From Roseiarcus sp963742305 (GTDB lineage Bacteria; Pseudomonadota; Alphaproteobacteria; Rhizobiales; Beijerinckiaceae), in the NCBI GenBank assembly GCA_963742305.1, contig CAVULN010000016.1:1-64000 (forward strand): 64,000 nt of DNA. Direction: 5' to 3'. A program made the translations under genes and the position numbers. Shown here piece by piece: positions 17,659 through 25,928 of this stretch. How positions within the stretch are numbered: position 1 is the first letter of the stretch; each line of letters opens with the position of its first letter. The notes under the pieces are model-generated. The model made no database searches and was not told the origin of the DNA. It saw only the letters and a program-made list of their open reading frames with translations.

Positions 17659-19081
17659 TCATATCAGCCTCAGGATACGTCTTCCGAGATTTTCGGCGAT
17701 GCTCCTGGGAGGCAATATTCGTGAAGCTGACGAACAAGGCAGAGACTCCATCGCCACCTATCGTCCAGTCCGTCAGGGCTTCCGCATACAGGCCGTCTTC
17801 GCGCATGCGCATAGCGAGGTGACGATCCGACAGTTGGTCCTGTAACCGCAGGATCAGGTGCATTCCGCCCGGCTGGGAATCGATTCGTATATGTTTGCCC
17901 AGCACGCTTTCCAGGCCTGCTATCGTCGCTTCCCGACGCTCGGCATAGAGCTTTCGCATCCGTTGGATATGGCGCGCGAAGCACCCTTCCGTAATGAAGG
18001 CTGCGACGATGGCTTGCGTAAGCACGGGGCTGCCCCCGGCAAAGGCCTGGCTGATCTGCTCGAACCGTGCGACCTGTGTTTCCGGCACGGCAAGATATGC
18101 AAGCCGAATGCTTGGAAAAAGCACCTTGCTGAAGGTGCCGGTATAGAGGACGCGCCCATCACGATCCAAGCTCTTCAACGCCGACAGGGGGCGGCTGACA
18201 TACCGGTACTCGCCATCGTAATCGTCCTCGATGACCCACGCGCTGTTTCGCGACGCCCATTCCAACAGAGCCAGGCGCCGGGGTAAGGACAAAGAGACGC
18301 TGAGTGGGCTCTGATGCGCCGGCGTTACCACAGCCGCGTGCGCTTGCGGCGCCGCCTTGATGCCGTCGGAAATAATCATGCCCTCCCGGTCTACCGGCAC
18401 CGGGACGGCGGCGATATTCATATGCTCCAATACTTCCCGCGTCGGCGGGTATCCGGGATTTTCAAACCAAACGTCGTCGCCTGCCTTCAGTACCGCGCGG
18501 GCAATCAACTCGATCGTGTGACGGTATCCCGATGTCACGAATATCTGACGCGGCGCGCAGTTGATCCCGCGCGACACTTGGAGATACGCGGCGATCTCGG
18601 CGCGCAATGCCGGCAGGCCATATGCCGAGGGGAGAGCCATGTCGCGTGGCTGCGTGGCGCGCACGCATTGTGCACCCAGGCGTGCCCATATCTTTCGCGG
18701 AAACGCATCCAGGGCAGGTAGCCCCATTTGGAACGGCAGAATCGAATCCGGGTGAAAAATGGGCGCGACAATATCGCTATTGGACTGGGGGATCGTACTT
18801 GCAACAGGCATTCGCAGCTTAAGGCCCGGCGTCACAATTGTCCCTGCCTGACCGCGGGGTTGAATGTACCCTTCGGCAGCCAGCAGAGAGTAGGCGGCTT
18901 CAATAGTGCCTCTCGCTAGGCCCAATTCCTTGGTGAGTGCACGCGCTGAGGGAATGCGTCCCCCGGGCTTCAACACGCCACGCTCGATAGCGTCGCGAAA
19001 CCGGCCGTAGATCTGCCGATAAAGGGGTTCGACGGCGGCTGGATCCAAAGACGAGATATTGGCGGTCTTTGCGCTGCCCAT
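17659..19081 (-). CDS. MocR/PdxR-type transcriptional regulator, frame change near its C-terminus
   Basis: An N-terminal GntR winged helix (residues 15-80; RIPSARALTKELGLARGTIE) is fused to a fold-type I aminotransferase domain (about 110-470). PLP-site residues are present: IEDDYDGEYRY near 285-294 and Lys319 in GTFSKVLFPS. As read, the frame runs past the expected end to 17501 with 60 unrelated residues. Removing one G near 17698 gives SIAENLGRRILRLI and a stop at 17659, for 473 residues, normal for the family. It is divergent from the cupin and upstream of the AhpD-like gene. Such regulators respond to PLP or amines and bind direct repeats. Confidence 0.87.
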
Positions 19082-19180
19082 GGCCTAGTCAGCTTTTCCG
19101 ATCATTGAAAGCAACTGGGCCGAATGACCCTCGACGTTCAAGGTAATTACGACCACCCGCCCACGAGCTTACCGACAACC

Positions 19181-19214
19181 ATCATGGACCAGTTTTAATT
19201 CCAATTCATGGACC
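19181..19214. promoter_or_regulatory. Direct repeat CATGGACC in the MocR/cupin divergent region
   Basis: CATGGACC occurs at 19183-19190 and again at 19207-19214, 24 bp start to start, on the same face of the helix at roughly two turns. MocR-family proteins are known to bind direct repeats, and the related TauR/GabR sites also contain GGAC-like cores. A third copy precedes the AhpD-like gene. Confidence 0.45.
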
Positions 19215-19325
19215 TTGGACAGCGGCAACGGGAACATGAGGTTTAGGCGGAACTTGGAAACGGAGCCTACGCATGAAAATCCTGGCGCCGTGAAGCCCGA
19301 GTCCGAGCTAGAGGAGTACATCGCC

Positions 19326-19796
19326 ATGTTAGCAATGAGCAGCGTTATGCGAGCGGGCTTGAGGGTCGCGCTGGCGACGACGGCACTAGGGGTTTCGCCC
19401 GTACTCGCGCAGACTTCGGAGCCCGTGAAACCGCCGCCCGCCAAGGCGTCGTCCTTCGACTTCGGCGGTAAGAACGTCTTCGATCACTCGATCCCGAACA
19501 CTGAAGGGAAGAGCATGGTCGCCATCCTGGTGAACTATCCTCCAGGTGGCAAATCGCCCCCGCATCACCATGCACCGTCGGCATTCATCTACGCCTACGT
19601 GCTGTCAGGCGCGGTCCGCAGCCAGGTCAACGATGAACCCGTTAAAACCTACCAAGCCGGCGAAGGCTTCTATGAACTACCCGGCGCGCGCCATCGGATC
19701 AGCGAAAATGCGAGTGAAGAGCACCCCGCGACCATGTTGGCTGTGTACGTCGTCGATTCCAACGATAAACCTCTGACGACGGCGGACCAGAAATAG
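19326..19796 (+). CDS. Exported single-domain cupin protein
   Basis: A 156-residue product from ATG 19326 (gaggag about 10 bp upstream). It has a signal peptide of about 26 residues (RAGLRVALATTALGVSPVLA) and one cupin barrel. The metal motif is PPHHHAPSAF followed by a Glu/Gln-type second motif in GEGFYELPGARH, where the final His is conserved. A longer start at 19215 is possible but has no ribosome-binding site. It is divergent from MocR and probably under its control. The substrate is unknown; periplasmic cupins of this type are common beside carboxymuconolactone decarboxylase-like genes. Confidence 0.8.
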   Translation: MLAMSSVMRAGLRVALATTALGVSPVLAQTSEPVKPPPAKASSFDFGGKNVFDHSIPNTEGKSMVAILVNYPPGGKSPPHHHAPSAFIYAYVLSGAVRSQVNDEPVKTYQAGEGFYELPGARHRISENASEEHPATMLAVYVVDSNDKPLTTADQK

Positions 19797-19820
19797 GGCT
19801 CGCGATAAATGGCCCGAACG

Positions 19821-19857
19821 GCCCCTCCGATGGCAATCTAACAGACTTCCGAGGGGC
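19821..19857 (+). promoter_or_regulatory. Hairpin covering the ribosome-binding site of the cyclase at 19861
   Basis: GCCCCTC (19821-19827) can pair with GAGGGGC (19851-19857) across a 23-nt loop. The right arm is the only Shine-Dalgarno-like sequence before the ATG at 19861, so the fold would hide it. Confidence 0.35.
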
Positions 19858-19860
19858 GCC

Positions 19861-21642
19861 ATGTCCGAAACACGGAAAATTGTGGCGATCCTAGTCTCGG
19901 ACGTGGTCGGCTATAGCCGGCTCGCGGGCGCGGACGAAGATCGAACCCTGGCGCGACTGCGCGCGCTTCGCAGTGATCTGATCGACCCCACAATCTCCGT
20001 GCATCATGGCCGCATTGTCAAACGCGCCGGAGACGGTAATCTTATCGAGTTTCGCAGCGTGGTCGACGCCGTACGCTGCGCCATTGAGATTCAAAATGGC
20101 CTCATCGAGCGCAATGCCGGACTGCCGTCCGAGCGTCGCGTCGAGTTCCGTATCGGTATCCACCTGGGCGATGTGGTCGAGGAGGCAGACGGCGACCTGA
20201 TGGGCGACGGCGTCAACATCGCCGCCCGGCTGGAAGGCATTGCTAAGCCCGGGGCGATTTGCCTTTCCGACCAAGCCTTCTGGCAAGTCAAGGGAAGGCT
20301 CGATCTCGCGGTCCACGATGTTGGCCCGACCCAATTGAAGAACATCGCGGAGCCGATCCGGGTCTATTCGCTTGTTGTCGGTGAGCCCGCCCGGGCGAAA
20401 TCAGCGCCCGCCTCGGTGTCCGAAGACTCCGCCTCGCCACGCCTCTCGATTGTCGTTCTGCCGTTCGCCAATATCGGGGGAGACCCGGAGCACGAGCATT
20501 TCGTCGATGGGGTCACGGAGAGCCTCACGACCGACCTCTCACGGATACGAGGCGCCTTCCTTATCGCCCGCAATACAGCGGTCACTTACAAGGGCAGGCA
20601 ATCCGACGCGAAAGCGATTGGGCGCGAGTTAAACGTTCGCTATGTTCTTGAGGGCAGCGTCCAGCGCGGGGCTAACCGCATGCGCGTCAATGTGCAGTTC
20701 ATCGACGCCGAAACGGGCAGTCATCTCTGGGCCGAGCGGTTCGATAAGCCCCTCACCGATCTCCTCGACATGCAGGACGAAATTGTCTCGCGCCTGGCAG
20801 GCGCGCTTAACGCCGAGTTCGTCACTGCCGAAGCCCGACGGGCAGAACAGGCCCCAACGCCCAACTCGGTCGACCTTTATTGTCAGGGTTTGGCCTGGCG
20901 CAACAAGGGGCTAACCCCTGATAATCTTGCGCAGGCGCGCAGCTTTTTCGATCGCGCGCTATCCGTCGATCGCGACAACGTCGACGCACTCATCGAGTTG
21001 GCGACCGTCGACGCCTTCGAGGGGTCATTATCCTTCCTGGCCGACCCAACGGCGGCCTTCGCGGCGGCAGAAAAAAAATTGACCAAAGCTTTATCTTCGG
21101 TCCCGGACCATGCGCGCGGCCATTTGGGGTTAGGCTACGTCGAGATCTTGACCAGGCGTGCTGGGCAAGGGATCGTCGAGTGTGAACATGCGTTGGAGCT
21201 TGATCGGAATCTTGCTAACGCCCACTCCGTTATCGGCCTCGGTAAAATTTTCATGGGTCGCGCCGAGGAAGCAGAGGCTCATATTGGCGATGCCCTTCGC
21301 CTCAGTCCTCACGATACGTTGGCTTACAACTGGATGACCTACGCGGGTACAGCGAACCTCCACCTCGGCAGTTACCAGGAGGCGATAGTATGGTTGCGAC
21401 GGTCGATCGAATCCAACCGAAATTATTCGATAGCGTTTTTCCTGTTGGCCGCCGCGCCCATCCAAGTAAGTCGACTTGACGAGGCACATTCCTCAGTTAA
21501 GGCCGGTCTTGCGCTCACCCCAACCTTCAGCATCTACCGGGCGCGTGCCCTCTGGAAGACGATGAGCGACGATCCCGCGTATCTGGCCGGATTTGAATGC
21601 GCTCTCGATAGCATGCGCAAGGCCGGAGTCCCCGACCAATGA
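19861..21642 (+). CDS. Class III adenylate/guanylate cyclase with TolB-like and TPR domains
   Basis: A 593-residue soluble protein. The cyclase homology domain (about residues 1-175) has metal Asp residues in SDVVGYSRL and KRAGDGNLIEF, and the transition-state Asn/Arg in DGVNIAARLEG. A TolB/FlgO-like N-domain follows (about 195-320; LSIVVLPFANIGGDPEHEHF, then YVLEGSVQRG). Tetratricopeptide-like repeats fill about 330-590. The layout is common in Hyphomicrobiales and likely makes cAMP in response to a partner bound by the TPRs. Two N-terminal stubs of this gene family occur at 32249-32512 and 36302-36499. Confidence 0.88.
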   Translation: MSETRKIVAILVSDVVGYSRLAGADEDRTLARLRALRSDLIDPTISVHHGRIVKRAGDGNLIEFRSVVDAVRCAIEIQNGLIERNAGLPSERRVEFRIGIHLGDVVEEADGDLMGDGVNIAARLEGIAKPGAICLSDQAFWQVKGRLDLAVHDVGPTQLKNIAEPIRVYSLVVGEPARAKSAPASVSEDSASPRLSIVVLPFANIGGDPEHEHFVDGVTESLTTDLSRIRGAFLIARNTAVTYKGRQSDAKAIGRELNVRYVLEGSVQRGANRMRVNVQFIDAETGSHLWAERFDKPLTDLLDMQDEIVSRLAGALNAEFVTAEARRAEQAPTPNSVDLYCQGLAWRNKGLTPDNLAQARSFFDRALSVDRDNVDALIELATVDAFEGSLSFLADPTAAFAAAEKKLTKALSSVPDHARGHLGLGYVEILTRRAGQGIVECEHALELDRNLANAHSVIGLGKIFMGRAEEAEAHIGDALRLSPHDTLAYNWMTYAGTANLHLGSYQEAIVWLRRSIESNRNYSIAFFLLAAAPIQVSRLDEAHSSVKAGLALTPTFSIYRARALWKTMSDDPAYLAGFECALDSMRKAGVPDQ

Positions 21643-21688
21643 TAGACCGCCCGCCGGCGGCGCTTCAGGACGCTTTTAGGAGGACGAG

Positions 21689-24076
21689 ATGGTCGAAGCG
21701 CCCGGGCGGCCTGGAATTCCCGCTCGGTGGACTTCGAGCGCCAAGGATGGGGTCGGCGCTGCGCTCAGCGAGCGCAGCCGCGTCTGGTTACGATCAGTCA
21801 CGGCATCGTCAATGAAATCTACTTTCCACGTGTTGACCAGGCCTGCGTCCGCGACCTCGGGCTCATCGTCACGGACGGAGACACTTTCTTCGCCGAGGTC
21901 AAGCGCGACTGCGAGACGGTCGTCGAACGTATCGAAGATGGGGTTCCCGCTTTCCGCCTGACGAGCACGCATCGCGGCGGGCGATTCCGGATGATCAATC
22001 GCGTGCTCACGGACCCGCGCAGCGATTCGATCGTTCTGCACATTCGCCTCGAAGATTTCTTGAAGACAGGGCTGCGCGTGTTCGCCTTGCTCGCTCCGCA
22101 CCTCGTCAACGCGGGGGCGCACAACAACGGCGAGCGTGGTGAATACAAGGGGCACGAGATGCTCTGCGCTGTCGGCGGCGGCACCCATCTGGCGATGGTG
22201 GCGAACCCACAGTTCCTCGCCGGGTCCGTCGGCTTCGTCGGCGCCTCGGACGGATGGCGGCAACTTCGCGATCATGGGCGTCTGACCGACCAGTACGACA
22301 CCGCGACCGACGGCAATATCGCCTTGTCTGCCGAGCTCGCCATGGGAGCCGACGGGGCCTCGGTTCTGGCGGTCGGTTTTGGCCGCACCACCGCGGAAGC
22401 CGCCTATCACGCGCTGACGTCGAGCATGACTCCCTTCGAGACGATCTTGAACGACTATTCGTCCGGATGGCGCGCTTGGCAATCTCTGCTTGCGCACGAT
22501 GGAGCGGTATGCTCATGGCCAGAACATCTATCGCGTGAGCGCCAACATCCTTCGCGTCCATGAGGCGCCGACGTTCCCGGGAGGCTTCATCGCCAGCCTG
22601 TCGATTCCGTGGGGCTTCAGCAAGGGCGACGACGACATGGGGGGCTATCATCTCGTCTGGCCCCGCGATCTCTGCGAAACCGGCGGCGCGCTGCTCGCGT
22701 GCGGCGCGCACAGCGAGGTCCGCCGAATCCTTCGTTATCTCCGGGCGACCCAGGAGGGAGACGGATCGTGGCGGCAAAACTATTGGCTGGACGGCACGTC
22801 CTATTGGAGCGGCGTGCAGCTCGACGAATGCGCGTTCCCTATGCTGCTCTTGGACATGGCCCGGCGCGAGGGCGCGCTTGCGCCTCCGGATCTGCAACAG
22901 TTCTGGCCGATGGTCGAGCGCGCGGCGGGCTTCGTCTTGCGCACCGGACCCAGAACCCAACAAGACCGGTGGGAAGAGAACGCCGGCTATACGCCTTTTA
23001 CGCTCGCAGTCGCCGTTGCGTCGCTGCTCGCAGCGGCCGAGATCGCGGAAGCCTGCGACATCGAGACCGTGCCGGCTCTGCTGCGCGACACGGCTGACGC
23101 ATGGAACGAGCAGATCGAGGACTGGATCTATGTCGAGGATACGCCGCTCGCGCGCGCAAGCCGGCGTCCGCGGCTACTACATACGGGTTGCTCCCGAATC
23201 GCCTGCGATGGGTTGCCCGGACGTTCATGGACTGGTCCAGGTGCGCAACCACGAGGTGGGAAGCGGATCGATCCCTGCGGACGAACTCATCAGCACGGAC
23301 GCGCTCGCGCTTGTCCGGTTCGGGCTGAGGGCGCCTGAGGATCCGCGCGTGCTCGACACGATTGCGGTCATCGATCGCCTGCTCAAGGTCGAGCTGCCTC
23401 AGGGGCCCGGCTGGCGCCGCTATAACCTCGACGGCTACGGCGAGAAGGCGGACGGAAGCCCCTTCGACGGGGTCGGGATCGGCCGCGTCTGGCCGCTTCT
23501 GGCGGGCGAACGGGCGCACTACGCGCTTGCGGCGGGAAAGCGCAAGGAGGCGGAGGCGCTGCTCGCGACAATCGAGGCGCAGACAAGCCCTGGCGGCCTG
23601 ATTCCCGAGCAGGTGTGGGACACCGCACCCATTCCCGACAGGGAGCTCGCGCCCGGCAAACCGACGGGCTCGGCCATGCCCCTCGTCTGGGCGCACGGGG
23701 AATATGTGAAGCTGTTACGCTCGCTCGCAGACGGCCGAGTGTTCGACATGTCCCCGCACACGATGCGCCGCTACCTCGGCAAGAAACGAATCGCCCGCTG
23801 CCGCCCATGGCGCGAGGATTGCCCGACGGCCAGGGTTCTCTCCGGACAGACGCTGCGGCTCGATCTGCGCGAGGAGTTGATCGTCCGCTACACGCGCGAC
23901 GACTGGAAGACCCAGGCCGACGTCGCGACGAGTGACACGGGGCTTTCGGCCTCCATGTCGCGGAACTGCCGGCGGCGGGAATGGAGCCCGGCGACAAGCT
24001 CATCTTCACCTGGCGCCGGAAAGCCGACGAGGTCTGGCGCGGGCAGGATTTTGAGGCGCGTGTTACTGCGCCGTGA
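21689..24076 (+). pseudogene. GH15 glucoamylase-like glycoside hydrolase, several frame changes
   Basis: The start at 21689 has aggagg upstream. Pieces of a GH15 glucan 1,4-alpha-glucosidase occur in order across frames: SHGIVNEIYFPRVDQACVRD and a long N-terminal beta domain (21785-22500); then GGYHLVWPRDLCETGGALLA with the (alpha/alpha)6 barrel (22500-23160); then YNLDGYGEKADGSPFDGVGI and GLIPEQVWDTAPIPD containing the catalytic-base Glu region (23160-23930); and a C-terminal beta piece ending at TGA 24074. At least four frame changes are needed. It would release glucose from alpha-glucans if intact. IS1182 lies 12 bp after the stop. Confidence 0.8.
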
Positions 24077-24088
24077 TTGCAGACCTAG

Positions 24089-25600
24089 GAGCCTGTCTGC
24101 TTTATCGGCATGGCGGAGATTTGGGTTTCGCACAGGGGCATGGATCGTCACGCTGCGTCTTGCCGATCCGCATCAGCTTAGCCCCATCAGGCCGCGGCCC
24201 GGGACGAGGTGGGCCCGTGGGCGAGCTTGAGGATATTGTGGGCGAGGCAGACCAGGCCCCATTCCTCGGCGACCTTCTCCACGCCGCGCAAGAGGAACTG
24301 GCGAAAGCCGCGCGCCTGCTTGATCTGACCGAACACCGGCTCGGGCAGCTGCTTTCTTAGCCGATAGGGGCTTTCATGCCCGCCGGCCCTGATTTTTTCC
24401 CGCATGGCGGCGACGCGGGCGCCGCCGCCTTCTCCTTCCCCCGCGTGCTTGGCCCGCCCCGGCGCGATATAGGCGTCGATTTCGCGCTCCTCCAGCGCCG
24501 CAAGGTTGGCGTCGGAGCAATAGCCGGCGTCCGCCGACAGCTGCGTGGGCTTCTTGCCCAGATTGGTTTGGATCGCGTCGGCGATCGGCTCCAATTGATG
24601 TTGGTCGCTCTGCTTGGCGTCGAGCCCGTGGGCGACGATCACCTGGGCCGTCGCGTCGACCGCCGCCTGCGCGTTGTAGCCCTGGATGAAGCCGTCCTTG
24701 GTTTTCATGATCCGGCTTTCCGGATCGGTGAAGTTCTTTTGCGCTCCGGGGTCGGGTTCGTCGGACGGCGGGGCGGCAGGCTTTCCCGGTTTCTTGCGGC
24801 CCTCCGCCCTTCGCCGCTGCTCGGCCTCCTCCTGCGCTTTCGCCTTGGCCGCCGCGGCCGCTTTCGCCTCAGCCTCCAATTCGGCCTTCGCCGCCCGGAT
24901 CTTCTCGACGTGCTTCTTCTTGTCGGCGACCCACTTGGGCAATTCCTCGCCGTTCTTGTCGCAGCCGAAGGCCTTGTCCTCTTCGGCGTCCGCAGCCTCG
25001 GCGGCGCTCAGCCACCGCTTGACCTCGGCCTCGAGCTCCGCCGCACGCTTGTCCATGCGCTCGTAACTCATCGCCTTGTGCTTGGAGGCGTTCGCCTTGA
25101 TCTTCGTCCCGTCGAGCGCCACATGGCCGAGCTTCGCCAACCCCGCCTGTTCGCACAGCTTGAGAACCTGACCGAACAGGCCGGCGAGCGCCTTCAGATG
25201 GCGCTTGCGGAACTCCGAGACGGTGCGGAAGTCCGGCGGATCGAGCCCGACGATGCTCATGAAGTCGACCCGCTCGCGCGCCGCCTTGGCGATCCGGCGC
25301 GACGAGTAGACCCCGTTGCAATAACCATACAGCAACACCGCCGTCATCATCGCCGGGTCAAACGGAGGCTGACCGCGCTCGCTCGCGTAAGCCGCTTCGA
25401 TCTCGCCAAGGTCGAGAAACTCGAGTACAAGCGCCAAAACGAAGCGCGCCAGATGGCCCTCGCCGACAAAGTCCCGCACGCTCGGCGGCAGCAACATAGG
25501 CTGATCAATCGTCCAGGGGCGGAATGTCTTGCTCATATGCGAGCAGAATCCGATTCGCGCCGCCCACGCCAGAAGTTTCCGCTATTACTCGGACAGGCTC
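24089..25600 (-). mobile_element. IS1182-family insertion sequence, complete
   Basis: The ends are inverted repeats: GAGCCTGTC at 24089 and the reverse complement GACAGGCTC at 25592-25600. CTAG flanks both sides (24085-24088 and 25601-25604) as a 4-bp target duplication. Length is about 1.5 kb with one transposase gene. It inserted just downstream of the GH15 stop, in the opposite orientation. Confidence 0.8.
24187..25536 (-). CDS. IS1182-family transposase
   Basis: A 449-residue DDE transposase of the IS1182 family (formerly grouped with IS5). The N-terminal part has FVGEGHLARFVLALVLEFLD and PFDPAMMTAVLLYGYCNGV. The catalytic core has Asp in LGHVALDGTKIKANAS, a second Asp in LSADAGYCSDANL and the Glu in the PEPVFGQIKQARGF region. 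A long charged Ala/Lys/Glu-rich insertion (about residues 175-260) precedes the core. The frame is intact and both ends are present, so it is potentially active. Confidence 0.92.
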   Translation of the reverse strand: MSKTFRPWTIDQPMLLPPSVRDFVGEGHLARFVLALVLEFLDLGEIEAAYASERGQPPFDPAMMTAVLLYGYCNGVYSSRRIAKAARERVDFMSIVGLDPPDFRTVSEFRKRHLKALAGLFGQVLKLCEQAGLAKLGHVALDGTKIKANASKHKAMSYERMDKRAAELEAEVKRWLSAAEAADAEEDKAFGCDKNGEELPKWVADKKKHVEKIRAAKAELEAEAKAAAAAKAKAQEEAEQRRRAEGRKKPGKPAAPPSDEPDPGAQKNFTDPESRIMKTKDGFIQGYNAQAAVDATAQVIVAHGLDAKQSDQHQLEPIADAIQTNLGKKPTQLSADAGYCSDANLAALEEREIDAYIAPGRAKHAGEGEGGGARVAAMREKIRAGGHESPYRLRKQLPEPVFGQIKQARGFRQFLLRGVEKVAEEWGLVCLAHNILKLAHGPTSSRAAA

Positions 25601-25669
25601 CTAGCTGAGCGGGTTGTCGCATCGACCCGCACTCAGGGTTGAATTGAGCCTTTCTACGAGCCGCCGGCA

Positions 25670-25725
25670 ATGGCCGCTGTTTGCGCATTCCGGCCGGCGG
25701 GAATCGACGTGGAGCGGACATTGCC
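25670..25725 (+). repeat. Dispersed intergenic repeat, copy 1 (region 25605-25928 otherwise empty)
   Basis: This copy contains ggccgctgtttgcgca followed by tcgacgtggagcggacatt. Related copies occur at about 29891, 32670, 33743, 36651 and 39181, all on the same strand. I see no gene in the 324-bp gap that holds it. Confidence 0.5.
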
Positions 25726-25928
25726 TGGTCGCGACCGCTAAAGTCGCAATTCGCGGTTGGAGACCGCGCGGCGGATAGATATACGCGGAGCTACCGCTTC
25801 TCTCGACGGCGCGGGAGCGCGCGGGGAATAGCCGCGTGCCGCACTGGAAACCAGCTAGCGGCAACCTTGAGGAATAGTCCGAGCAATTGATTCCCGCCCG
25901 GTCGGTTCTTCGGGCAAACGTTAGAGGG

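Noticed and set aside
24376..25608. 410-codon plus-strand frame opposite the IS1182 transposase
   Set aside because: It is antisense to an intact transposase, Leu/Arg-rich, and lacks motifs and a ribosome-binding site.
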